From the NCBI GenBank assembly GCA_946411475.1, contig CAMKED010000008.1, forward strand, positions 1 through 42,005: a stretch of 42,005 nucleotides of DNA, read 5' to 3'. Source of the DNA: an uncultured Clostridia bacterium. GTDB taxonomy: Bacteria > Bacillota > Clostridia > Oscillospirales > Oscillospiraceae. The notes under the pieces were generated by a model that was not told the DNA's origin, did not search any database, and saw only the letters and a program-made list of their open reading frames with translations. Shown here piece by piece: positions 8,957-16,543 of the stretch. Position 1 is the first letter of the stretch; each line of letters opens with the position of its first letter. The position numbers and the translations under genes were made by a program.

Positions 8957-10485
8957 ATCAGAAACTGAATCTTTCTTCCGGCCCGCACGTCCGTGATATC
9001 TGGTCCACCGCCTTTATCATGCGGATGGTCCTGCTGGCGCTGATGCCTGCGACGGTCATCGGCATCATCACCTTCGGCCTGGACGCCCTTTGGGTGGTGC
9101 TGGTATCGGTCGTCACGGCCGTTCTGACGGAGCTGATCTTCGACAAGCTCACGCACAAGCCCGACACCTGGAAGGACGGCTCCGCAGCCGTGACAGGTCT
9201 GATGCTGGCCCTGACCATTTCGGCCCAGACGCCGCTTTACGCCCCCATCATCGGCTCCGTCTTTGCGATCCTGGTGGTCAAGTGCTGCTTCGGCGGCCTG
9301 GGCAAGAACTTCGTCAACCCCGCCCTGGCGGCCCGCTGCTTCCTGCTGATCTCCTTCCCCGGCGCCATGACCGTCTACGCCATTGACGGCGTGGCCTCCG
9401 CTACCCCCTGCGCGGAACTGGCTGCGGGCAGAGCGGTGAACATCACCTCCATGTTCCTGGGCAGCGCCAACGGCGTCATCGGCGGCTCCATCCTGGGCCT
9501 GCTGATCGGCGGCCTGGCCCTCTGGGCCTTTGACATCATCCACGGCCAGATTTGGATCTCCGTCCTGGCCAGCTTCACCGCCTTCCTGGCCCTCTTCGGA
9601 GGTCAGGGCTTCGACCCCGGCTTCCTGGCCGCCCATCTTTGCAGCGGCGGCGTGATTCTGGGGGCCTTCTTCATGGCCACGGACTACGTCACCTCTCCCA
9701 TGAGCCGCCTGGGTCAGACCTTCTACGGGGTGCTGATCGGCGTGCTGGGAGCCCTGTTCCGGGTGAATGGCGCTTCCGCCGACTCCTTCAGCTATTCCGT
9801 CATCGTGGCGAACCTCTTCACTCCGCTGATCGACACCTACGTGGTGGATAAGCCCTACGCCTTCCGCAAGCGGATGATCAAGCTCCGCACCGAGGGCAAG
9901 CAGCCCTTCCGATTCCCCAAGCCCGTGGTGGCCCTGACCGTCATCGCTCTGCTGGCGGGCCTGGCCCTCTCCGGGGTCTACTCCATGACCAAGGAGAACA
10001 TCGACGCCCAGAAGAAGGCCGCCGCAGATAAGGCCTACAAGGCCGTGCTGCCCCAGGCGGAGAGCTTCGAATCCTACGCCGACAAGGTGGAGCAGCTGGG
10101 CACCGAGCCCTACGGCTCCGGCTTTGGCCGCGTCTTCATCAAGGATGCCCTGGTGGGCAAGGACGCCAACGGCAACGTGGTGGGCTATGCGGTCTCCGTC
10201 ACCTCCGCCGAGGGCTACGACGGCAACGTCACCCTCTCCGTAGGCGTCAGCACCGACGGCAAGATCAACGCCATCTCCTTCACCGAGCTCCACGAGACCC
10301 CGGGCAAGGGCATGCTCTGCGGGGAGCCCGCCTTTATGGACCAGTTCGCCGGCAAGGACGCCGGGAAGCTGATCCTGGGCTCCGATATCGACGGCATCAC
10401 CGGCGTCACCATCACCTCCAAGGCCGTGACCAACGCGGTAAACGCCGGCATGGACTTTATCAACACGCAGATAAGGGGGGAGTAA
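8953..10485 (+). CDS. rnfD-rnfG: RnfD-RnfG fusion protein of the Rnf complex
   Basis: 510-residue protein joining two normally separate subunits. Residues 1 to about 315 are RnfD: multiple membrane segments and a covalent-FMN-type motif DGVASATPCAEL with Thr151 in the flavinylation position. After the cytoplasmic linker KRMIKLRTEGKQPFRFPK comes a single membrane segment (about 322-340) and an RnfG-type FMN-binding domain ending in DGITGVTITSKAV, where Thr486 is the expected flavin attachment residue (usual motif [ST]GAT; here TGVT). No stop or ribosome site separates the halves. An internal ATG at codon 308 exists but lacks an upstream GGAGG. Rnf order in clostridia is C-D-G-E-A-B, so fusion simply joins neighbours. 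Both flavins would sit on the outer side of the membrane. A sequencing error would have had to remove a stop codon without disturbing the frame, which is unlikely. Confidence 0.92.
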   Translation: MNQKLNLSSGPHVRDIWSTAFIMRMVLLALMPATVIGIITFGLDALWVVLVSVVTAVLTELIFDKLTHKPDTWKDGSAAVTGLMLALTISAQTPLYAPIIGSVFAILVVKCCFGGLGKNFVNPALAARCFLLISFPGAMTVYAIDGVASATPCAELAAGRAVNITSMFLGSANGVIGGSILGLLIGGLALWAFDIIHGQIWISVLASFTAFLALFGGQGFDPGFLAAHLCSGGVILGAFFMATDYVTSPMSRLGQTFYGVLIGVLGALFRVNGASADSFSYSVIVANLFTPLIDTYVVDKPYAFRKRMIKLRTEGKQPFRFPKPVVALTVIALLAGLALSGVYSMTKENIDAQKKAAADKAYKAVLPQAESFESYADKVEQLGTEPYGSGFGRVFIKDALVGKDANGNVVGYAVSVTSAEGYDGNVTLSVGVSTDGKINAISFTELHETPGKGMLCGEPAFMDQFAGKDAGKLILGSDIDGITGVTITSKAVTNAVNAGMDFINTQIRGE

Positions 10486-10486
10486 G

Positions 10487-11167
10487 ATGAACAAATACGT
10501 CGAACGCCTGTACAACGGCATCATCAAGGAGAACCCCACCCTGGTCCTGATGCTGGGCATGTGCCCCACCCTGGCGGTCTCCACCCGGGCCTCCAACGGC
10601 ATCGGCATGGGCCTGTCCACCCTGGCGGTGCTGGTGCTGTCCAACCTGGTCATCTCTCTGCTGCGCAAGGTGATCCCGGATCAGGTCCGGCTCCCGGCCT
10701 ACATCGTCATCGTGGCCTCCCTGGTCACAGTCACAGAGCTGCTGATCGAGGCCTATCTGCCCTCGGTCTACGAGGCCCTGGGTATCTACATCCCCCTGAT
10801 CGTGGTGAACTGCATCATCCTGGGCCGGGCCGAGGCCTACGCCAACAAGCACACGCCGCTGCTGTCCGTCTTTGACGGCGTCGGCATGGGCCTGGGCTTC
10901 ACCATCGCCCTGACCCTGGCCGGCGCGGTGCGGGAGATCCTGGGCAGCGGCACCTTCTTCGGCCTGCAGCTGCTGCCCAAGTCCGTGGAGCCTATGGGCA
11001 TCTTCGTCCAGCCTCCCGGGGCCTTCCTGGTGATCGCCCTGTTCATCATCATCATGAACGCCATCGGCATCAAGACCCGCCAGCGCCAGCTGGTGGAGAA
11101 CGGCTGTGACGGCTGCTGCGCCGGCTGCACCGCCAAGTGCGAGACCGGAAAGGAGACGGCGAAATGA
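10487..11167 (+). CDS. rnfE: Rnf complex subunit E
   Basis: 226-residue integral membrane subunit with six predicted segments. In Rnf, RnfE and RnfA form a pseudo-symmetric pair holding a [2Fe-2S] cluster in the membrane through conserved cysteines. The candidates here are Cys in LMLGMCPTLAV and in IVVNCIILGRAEA. The start ATG follows the rnfDG stop by one base. An oddity is the Cys-rich C-terminal tail NGCDGCCAGCTAKC (residues 205-218), with five cysteines in 12 residues; it could bind metal or an iron-sulfur cluster. The gene end overlaps rnfA by four bases (ATGA). Confidence 0.94.
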   Translation: MNKYVERLYNGIIKENPTLVLMLGMCPTLAVSTRASNGIGMGLSTLAVLVLSNLVISLLRKVIPDQVRLPAYIVIVASLVTVTELLIEAYLPSVYEALGIYIPLIVVNCIILGRAEAYANKHTPLLSVFDGVGMGLGFTIALTLAGAVREILGSGTFFGLQLLPKSVEPMGIFVQPPGAFLVIALFIIIMNAIGIKTRQRQLVENGCDGCCAGCTAKCETGKETAK

Positions 11168-11745
11168 ACCATAATCTGCTTTTGATCATCGTTTCCGGCG
11201 CCCTCATCAACAACGTGGTGCTGAGCCAGTTCCTCGGTATTTGCTCCTTCCTGGGGGTGTCCCAGCAGATGAAGGCCTCCGCCTCCCTGGGGGGCGCGGT
11301 CATCTTCGTCATCACCATCGCCTCCGCCGTGGCCAACCTGCTCTACACCAACGTCCTGGCGCCCCTGGGCCTGGATTTCATGAAGACCATCGTCTTTATC
11401 TTAGTGATCGCGGCCCTGGTGCAGATCGTGGAAATGTTCCTCAAAAAGAAATCTCCCGCGGTCTATAAATCCCTGGGCATCTTCCTGCCCCTGATCACCA
11501 CCAACTGCGCCGTTCTGGGCGTGGCCCTGACCAACGTGCAGAACGACTACAACTTCATCGAGTCCGTGCTCTCCGGCTTCGGCACGGCCCTGGGCTTCAC
11601 CCTGGCCATCGTTTTGCTGGCGGGCATCCGCAGCCGCATCAAGGAGGAGGACCTGCCTGCTCCGCTCCGCGGCGCGCCCATCGTTCTGATCTCCGCCGCG
11701 CTCATGTCCATCGCGTTCATGGGCTTCGCCGGCCTGTCGTTCTGA
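11164..11745 (+). CDS. rnfA: Rnf complex subunit A
   Basis: 193-residue, six-segment membrane subunit, partner of RnfE. It has the conserved N-terminus SGALINNVVLSQFLGICSFLGV and the second cysteine in TTNCAVLGVALTN, the two expected ligands of the intramembrane [2Fe-2S] cluster shared with RnfE. The start at 11164 overlaps the rnfE stop as ATGA. Its stop overlaps the GAGGAGG ribosome site of rnfB, again implying coupled translation. Confidence 0.95.
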   Translation: MNHNLLLIIVSGALINNVVLSQFLGICSFLGVSQQMKASASLGGAVIFVITIASAVANLLYTNVLAPLGLDFMKTIVFILVIAALVQIVEMFLKKKSPAVYKSLGIFLPLITTNCAVLGVALTNVQNDYNFIESVLSGFGTALGFTLAIVLLAGIRSRIKEEDLPAPLRGAPIVLISAALMSIAFMGFAGLSF

Positions 11746-11755
11746 GGAGGCTGCC

Positions 11756-12553
11756 ATGGAATTGATTTTGATTACCACAGCGGTCATCACGGTCATCGGT
11801 CTGGTGGTGGGCGCGGGCCTGGTCTTCACGGGAAAGAAGTTCTACGTGGAGGTGGACCAGCGGGAAGCTGCCGTCCGGGAGGCCCTGCCGGGAAACAACT
11901 GCGGCGCCTGCGGCTTTGCAGGCTGTGACGCCATGGCTGCGGCCATCGCCAAGGGCGAGGCCCCTGCCAACGGCTGTCCCGTGGGCGGCGCGCCTGCGGC
12001 CGCCAGGATCGGCGCCATCATGGGCACTGAGGCCGGGGCCGTTCAGCGGAAGATTGCCTTTGTCCGCTGCAAGGGCTCCTGCGAGGTCACCAGGAACCAG
12101 GGCAACTACGTCGGCATCCAGGACTGCGCCAGCGCGGTCCGGGCGGGCCTGGCCCTAACGGACTGCGACTACGGCTGCGTGGGCCTGGGCACCTGCGTGA
12201 AGGTCTGCCCCGAGCACGCCATCACCGTCAAGGACGGCGTGGCCATGGTGAACCGGAAGCGCTGCGTGGGCTGCGGCCTCTGCGCCAAAGCCTGCCCCAA
12301 GGGCCTGATCGAGCTGGTGCCCGAGCAGAACCGGGTCATGGTCCAATGCTCCAACCGGGACAAGGGCCCCCAGGTGAAGCAGGTCTGCTCCGCAGGCTGC
12401 ATCGGCTGTATGCTCTGTACCCGCCAATGCGAGGCCGGGGCCATCACCGTGGAGAACAACCTGGCCCATATTGACTACGGGACCTGTACCCAGTGCGGCA
12501 AGTGCGTGGAGAAGTGCCCCGCCAAGGTCATCACGCCGCCCGCCGAGCCGTAA
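11756..12553 (+). CDS. rnfB: Rnf complex subunit B (ferredoxin-oxidising subunit)
   Basis: 265-residue entry subunit for electrons from reduced ferredoxin. It has an N-terminal membrane anchor (about residues 3-25), the NNCGACGFAGC cluster motif (about 44-54), then several ferredoxin-type motifs: CDYGCVGLGTCVKVCP, CVGCGLCAKACP, CSAGCIGCMLCTRQC and CTQCGKCVEKCP. Together these could ligate about five iron-sulfur clusters. ATG at 11756 with GAGGAGG just upstream. Last canonical rnf gene; nrfA follows after a 170-bp gap that contains three copies of a palindromic repeat and no obvious promoter. Confidence 0.95.
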   Translation: MELILITTAVITVIGLVVGAGLVFTGKKFYVEVDQREAAVREALPGNNCGACGFAGCDAMAAAIAKGEAPANGCPVGGAPAAARIGAIMGTEAGAVQRKIAFVRCKGSCEVTRNQGNYVGIQDCASAVRAGLALTDCDYGCVGLGTCVKVCPEHAITVKDGVAMVNRKRCVGCGLCAKACPKGLIELVPEQNRVMVQCSNRDKGPQVKQVCSAGCIGCMLCTRQCEAGAITVENNLAHIDYGTCTQCGKCVEKCPAKVITPPAEP

Positions 12554-12560
12554 GCGACCC

Positions 12561-12704
12561 GTAGGGGCCGATGCCCACATCGACCCTGGGAGGGATCGTG
12601 CGGAAGCCGTAGGGGTCGATGCCCACATCGACCCTGAGAGGGATCGTGCGGAAGCCGTAGGGGCCGATGCCCACATCGGCCCTATGACGGGATTTTGCGG
12701 AAGC
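12561..12704. repeat. Three tandem 48-bp palindromic repeats between rnfB and nrfA
   Basis: Units start at 12561, 12609 and 12657. Each begins GTAGGGGYCGATG CCCA CATCGRCCC, a hairpin with a 4-nt loop, followed by a GGGATCGTGCGGAAGCC-like linker. The stem position that is C/A (mismatch) in unit 1 is T-A in unit 2 and C-G in unit 3, so unit 2 restores pairing with a different base pair. A further copy lies at 14071-14097, behind nrfA. Related REP-like repeats are common in gut Firmicutes. In RNA they could act as processing or stability elements. Confidence 0.93.
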
Positions 12705-12723
12705 ACCTGAGAAAGGAGAACCT

Positions 12724-14052
12724 ATGGATAAACGAACCATCGTCTGGAAGCTGATCTGCGGCATTCTGATCGTCGCCGCGGCGGTGCTGCTGCTGAGCGG
12801 CGTGCTGAAGGGCGACGTCATGTACCACCTCAGAGACCGGGGCGCGCTGGGCCCCCTGACCCGGAGCGACATCCAATATCAGACCGTGGCGGCCCCCGCC
12901 GCCAGCTCCAGGGACGGAACCGTCAGCGCGAAGGACTGGGAGAGCGTCTTTCCCTACATCGCCAAGAGCATGAAGGCCAACGAGGAGAACGACGCCGTGG
13001 TGGACTATCTGGCCCAGGACCCCTATTTGAAAAACATCTACGAGGGCTACGGCTTTGCCAAGGACTACGGCTCCGCCCGGGGCCACGCGTACTGCCTCAC
13101 CGACGTGAGCAAGACGGAGCGGCCCCACCCCCTGGCCAACTGCCTCACCTGCAAGACCCCCAACTTCACCAAGCTGGTGAACGACAACGGCGTGGAGGTC
13201 TATAAATGGGACTTCCAGGAGGCCCTGGACCGGATGGAGGAGAACGTCTCCTGCTATACCTGCCACGGCAACGACGCAGGCAGCGAGGGCAAGATCACCA
13301 TTACCCATTCCTACGTGAAAAAGGCCCTGGGCAGCAACGCCGACGCTATCAACCAAAGCCTGCTGAGCTGCGGCCAATGCCACATCGAATACTACTTTAC
13401 CGTGGCGGACGCGGAGACCATGATGCCCTACGGCAGCGTGGAGGCCATGACGCCCGAGGCCATCCTGGCCTACTATGACAGCATCCAAAACAAGGACAGG
13501 GAGCTGGGCTTCTATGACTGGATCCAGCCCTCCACCGGCGCGAAGATGCTGAAGGCCCAGCACCCGGAGCTGGAGACCTTTCTCTCCGGCAAGCACGCCG
13601 CTCTGGGCATGAGCTGTGCCGACTGCCACATGGCCATCGTCCAGGAGGAGGACGGCACCATCTACCACAGCCACTACATCGACAGCCCCCTGAACGATCC
13701 GACCATCCTCTCCACCTGCGTGGCGTGCCACAACGACGGCACCGACATGGTGGACTTCGTCCACAAGCTCCAGGCCCGGATCACCGCCCGGGAGACCGAG
13801 GTGGGCAACAAGCTCTCCGCCTTCAAGGACGCCCTGGCCGAAGCCGTCAAGGCCGCCGAGGAGGAGGCACCCGGAGCCAAGACCCAGGAGGAGCTGGACG
13901 CCATCCGTAAGCTCTACCGGGAGGCCCAGTGGTTCTTCGACTTCGACTATGTGGAGAACTCCGAGGGCGCCCACAACGCCGACCTGGCCACCCGCTGCCT
14001 GGACACCGCCGAGCAGAAGATCGCCGAGGGCATGGCCCTGCTGGGAAAATGA
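12724..14052 (+). CDS. nrfA: Membrane-anchored pentaheme cytochrome c nitrite reductase
   Basis: 442 residues. It catalyses six-electron reduction of nitrite to ammonium outside the cytoplasmic membrane. The five heme motifs are CLTCK (Cys140-Lys144, the NrfA-specific lysine-ligated catalytic heme), CYTCH (177-181), CGQCH (216-220), CADCH (298-302) and CVACH (332-336). Other family landmarks are RGHAYCLTDV before heme 1, CGQCHIEYYF and QHPELETFLSGKHAA. Residues about 9-28 form a hydrophobic segment without an obvious cleavage site, so the enzyme is probably anchored to the membrane. No nrfH, nrfB, nrfC or nrfD gene is nearby. It follows the rnf operon and precedes the two heme-attachment genes. 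Start ATG with GAAAGGAG at 12711-12718. Function is near certain; the electron donor is unknown. Confidence 0.96.
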   Translation: MDKRTIVWKLICGILIVAAAVLLLSGVLKGDVMYHLRDRGALGPLTRSDIQYQTVAAPAASSRDGTVSAKDWESVFPYIAKSMKANEENDAVVDYLAQDPYLKNIYEGYGFAKDYGSARGHAYCLTDVSKTERPHPLANCLTCKTPNFTKLVNDNGVEVYKWDFQEALDRMEENVSCYTCHGNDAGSEGKITITHSYVKKALGSNADAINQSLLSCGQCHIEYYFTVADAETMMPYGSVEAMTPEAILAYYDSIQNKDRELGFYDWIQPSTGAKMLKAQHPELETFLSGKHAALGMSCADCHMAIVQEEDGTIYHSHYIDSPLNDPTILSTCVACHNDGTDMVDFVHKLQARITARETEVGNKLSAFKDALAEAVKAAEEEAPGAKTQEELDAIRKLYREAQWFFDFDYVENSEGAHNADLATRCLDTAEQKIAEGMALLGK

Positions 14053-14070
14053 GCAGGCATTCGTTGCGCC

Positions 14071-14097
14071 GTAGGGGCCGATGCCCACATCGGCCCT
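14071..14097. repeat. Palindromic repeat copy downstream of nrfA
   Basis: GTAGGGGCCGATG CCCA CATCGGCCC, the same hairpin as the three tandem copies before nrfA, so nrfA is bracketed by this repeat. It may also act as a weak terminator, though no T-run follows directly. Confidence 0.85.
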
Positions 14098-14119
14098 TCT
14101 CCCGGGCAGAAAAAGCTGA

Positions 14120-14180
14120 TTGACATTTTCCCCTAAAATCAATACAATAACAGCAGAGCGTGATCCCGCGCCCTGCTGTT
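14120..14180 (+). promoter_or_regulatory. Promoter plus inverted repeat upstream of the ccs genes
   Basis: TTGACA (14120-14125), 17-bp spacer, TACAAT (14143-14148), followed immediately by an inverted repeat, AACAGCAG (14149-14156) and CTGCTGTT (14173-14180). The same arrangement precedes both pullulanase genes (16443-16503 and 19306-19369). The repeat touches the -10 element and the likely start point, so it could be an operator. It gives the cytochrome assembly genes their own promoter apart from rnf/nrfA. Confidence 0.75.
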
Positions 14181-14201
14181 GATTTGAAAGGATATTTTTC
14201 C

Positions 14202-15443
14202 ATGAAAAAACTCTGGAAATTCCTGGGCTCCATGCGCTTTGCCATCCTCCTGCTGGTGATCCTGGCGGCGGCCTGCGCCGGGGGCAGCTTCATCCCCCAG
14301 GGGCTGGACTTCCAGGCCTACGCCGCCCGCTATTCGGAGCGGACCGCCGGGCTGATCCTGGCCCTGGGGCTGGAGGACGTGTTCCATTGCTGGTGGTTCC
14401 TGCTGCTGACGGCCTTCCTCTGCGGCAATCTGCTGCTGTGCAATCTGAGCCGCCTGCCCCAGTTGATGAAGCGCACCAAAGCCGCTGCCGACCCCGCCCA
14501 ACTGAGCGCGCCAAGCGTCACCCTGGAGGGCCTCCGGGACCCCGACCCGGTCTTCGCAGCGCTTCGGATGCCAAAGCCCCGGGAGGGCGCCGACCCCCAG
14601 GGCCGTACCCTGCGCTGGTCGGTGAAAAACCCCGTGGGCCTCTGGGGGGCCTGGGTCTGCCACCTGGGGATCCTGCTGCTGATCCTGGGCTTCGCCCTGG
14701 GCCAGGCCACCAAGGAGGAATACACCGTCTACGGGGTCCCCGGCCAGACCAAGCAGGTAGGGGATAGCCCCTACGCCCTGTGCATCCGGGACTTCCGGGT
14801 GGAGCGGGAGGCGGACGGCGCCGTGGCCCAGTACAGCGCGGAGCTGACGGTGCTGGACCTGAGCGACCCGGGGGACCCCCTTGCCGTGGACACCACCGCC
14901 AGCGTCAACCACCCCGGCTCCGCCTTCGGCTTCAAGCTCTATCAGAACTCCATGGGAGACGCCGCCACCCTCACGGTCCGCTGGGACGGGGAGACCGTCC
15001 AGGAGACGGTCCTCTGCGTGGGGGAGCACGCCACCCTGATGGATACGCCTTTGGCTCTGCTGCTGGGTTCCGTGATCCGGGAGGGGGAGGCGGTGGGCTA
15101 CGGCTACCAGATCTACGTGGGGGAGGAGCTCTACGACCGGAACGTCCAATGGGAGGGAGATCTCATCCCGGATTTTCAGCCCTACCAGGTCAGCTTTTCC
15201 CAGGCCCGGGCATATACCCTGATCCAGATGAAGCGGGACCGCTTCACCCCCCTGGCCCTGCTGGGGGGCCTGATCACCCTGCTGGGCCTCTTCCTGGCCT
15301 TCTATCTCCAAACCTGCAAGCTCTGGGCCGTCCGGGAGGCGGACGGCAGCTGGACCCTCCGGGGCAGCTCCCCCAAGGGCGGCGCGCTCTTTGCCGAACG
15401 TCTGCGGGAAGCGGCCCGAGAAGCCGAAACGAAACGATCCTGA
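14202..15443 (+). CDS. resB: System II cytochrome c biogenesis protein ResB/Ccs1
   Basis: 413 residues. ResB/Ccs1 works with CcsA to carry heme across the membrane and attach it to apocytochrome c. Visible: an N-terminal membrane segment with the family-typical start FLGSMRFAILLLVILAAACAGGSFIPQG, a second pair of segments around residues 55-80 (CWWFLLLTAFLCGNLLLCNLSRL), a third near 145-165, a large outer domain (about 170-345) and a final segment (about 350-370, LALLGGLITLLGLFLAFYL). ATG at 14202 with AAAGGA upstream. Thirteen bases separate it from ccsA. Its only visible client in the window is NrfA. Confidence 0.9.
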   Translation: MKKLWKFLGSMRFAILLLVILAAACAGGSFIPQGLDFQAYAARYSERTAGLILALGLEDVFHCWWFLLLTAFLCGNLLLCNLSRLPQLMKRTKAAADPAQLSAPSVTLEGLRDPDPVFAALRMPKPREGADPQGRTLRWSVKNPVGLWGAWVCHLGILLLILGFALGQATKEEYTVYGVPGQTKQVGDSPYALCIRDFRVEREADGAVAQYSAELTVLDLSDPGDPLAVDTTASVNHPGSAFGFKLYQNSMGDAATLTVRWDGETVQETVLCVGEHATLMDTPLALLLGSVIREGEAVGYGYQIYVGEELYDRNVQWEGDLIPDFQPYQVSFSQARAYTLIQMKRDRFTPLALLGGLITLLGLFLAFYLQTCKLWAVREADGSWTLRGSSPKGGALFAERLREAAREAETKRS

Positions 15444-15456
15444 AAGCTGGTGAAGC

Positions 15457-16281
15457 ATGACTGCGCTGTTAAACCTGGAAAACGTCCTGTTTTATATCGT
15501 CATCTGCCTGTATTTCCTGGCGACCTTGTGCTATTTTCTGTTCATCGGGCTGAAAAGGGACGCCCTGGGCAAGGCCGCCATCCTAATCCAGACCCTCGGC
15601 CTGGCTCTGCATACCGCCGCCCTGGTCTGCCGGGGCCTCGGGGCGGGCCGTCTGCCCCTGACCAATCAATATGAGTTTGCCGCCAGCTTCGCCTGGGGCC
15701 TCTGCCTGGTGAGTCTGATCTTCATTCACAGATTCAAATTCCCCGTGCTGGGGGCCTTCGCGGCTCCGGTCATCCTGCTGGTGATCGGCTACGCCGCCAT
15801 GCAGAGCCGGGAGGTCCGGGCCCTGATGCCCGCCCTGCGCTCCAGTTGGCTGGGCTTCCATGTCTCCACCGCCATCATCGCTTACGGCTCCTTTGGGGTC
15901 AGCGCGGTGCTGGGGCTGATTTTCCTGCTGCGGGAGCGGATGCGGGACCGGGGCTTCTGGGACCTGCACGTCCCCGCCCGGGAAAAGCTGGATCTGATCT
16001 CCTACCGCAGCGTCTGCCTGGGACTGCTCTTTTTGAGCTTCACCATCATCACCGGGGCCATCTGGGCCGAGCAGGCCTGGGGCTCCTATTGGTCCTGGGA
16101 CCCCAAGGAGACCTGGTCCCTGGTGACCTGGCTGATCTACGCCACCTACCTGCACTTGCGGATCCGCCGGGGCTGGAAGGGAAAGGCCGCCGCCATTTTC
16201 GCGGTGGTGGGCTTCGTCTGCGTCCTGTTCACCTACGTGGGCGTCAATACCCTGCTGCCCGGCGTCCACAGCTACGCCTGA
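15457..16281 (+). CDS. ccsA: System II cytochrome c biogenesis protein CcsA/ResC
   Basis: 274-residue polytopic heme-handling protein with about eight membrane segments. The tryptophan-rich WWD-type motif AWGSYWSWDPKETWSLVTW lies near residues 208-226. Conserved histidines suited to heme ligation lie in SSWLGFHVSTAIIAYG and near the C-terminus (LLPGVHSYA). Partner of the preceding ResB in covalent heme attachment to exported cytochromes such as NrfA. The ribosome site is weak (GGTGAAGC), which fits translation coupled to resB. Length is typical for the family. Confidence 0.93.
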   Translation: MTALLNLENVLFYIVICLYFLATLCYFLFIGLKRDALGKAAILIQTLGLALHTAALVCRGLGAGRLPLTNQYEFAASFAWGLCLVSLIFIHRFKFPVLGAFAAPVILLVIGYAAMQSREVRALMPALRSSWLGFHVSTAIIAYGSFGVSAVLGLIFLLRERMRDRGFWDLHVPAREKLDLISYRSVCLGLLFLSFTIITGAIWAEQAWGSYWSWDPKETWSLVTWLIYATYLHLRIRRGWKGKAAAIFAVVGFVCVLFTYVGVNTLLPGVHSYA

Positions 16282-16442
16282 GAGCCGAAACCCAGGGCGC
16301 TCCGCCGCTTTTGGAAGCCGACAACGGTGCGAGGATCCGCCGGCGGGCCCCCAAGCCCCGGCCCGACGGGGCGGGGCAGGGCAAAGGAAGCGGCGATCCG
16401 GTCCAAATTATACCGTGAGCTGCGGGAATATTCGAATTATTA
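16282..16442. other. GC-rich intergenic stretch after ccsA
   Basis: No gene is seen. It is strongly GC-rich, with a CCCCGgcccgaCGGGG inverted repeat near 16355-16372 that could weakly terminate transcription, then becomes AT-rich toward the next promoter. Confidence 0.45.
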
Positions 16443-16503
16443 TTGACAATTCAGCATATTATTTGATACAATAACGGTAGGACAGTATGCCCTGCCGTTA
16501 TTG
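16443..16503 (+). promoter_or_regulatory. Promoter plus inverted repeat upstream of pullulanase-like gene 1
   Basis: TTGACA (16443-16448), 18-bp spacer, TACAAT (16467-16472). An inverted repeat CAATAACGGTAGG (16469-16481) and CCTGCCGTTATTG (16491-16503) overlaps the -10. It has the same design as 14120-14180 and 19306-19369, but with different stem bases that still pair. Confidence 0.78.
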
Positions 16504-16543
16504 TGCTTGCAGGGCGATCATGAATGATAAAGGAGGGATTCCC

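Noticed and set aside
8953-10485. Frameshift or lost stop joining rnfD and rnfG artificially
   Set aside because: The joint reads smoothly in frame through a plausible cytoplasmic linker, and no ribosome site precedes the RnfG part, so a genuine fusion is the simpler reading.
12561-12704. Possible CRISPR array
   Set aside because: Three tandem palindromic units with nearly identical linkers, no variable spacers and no cas genes.
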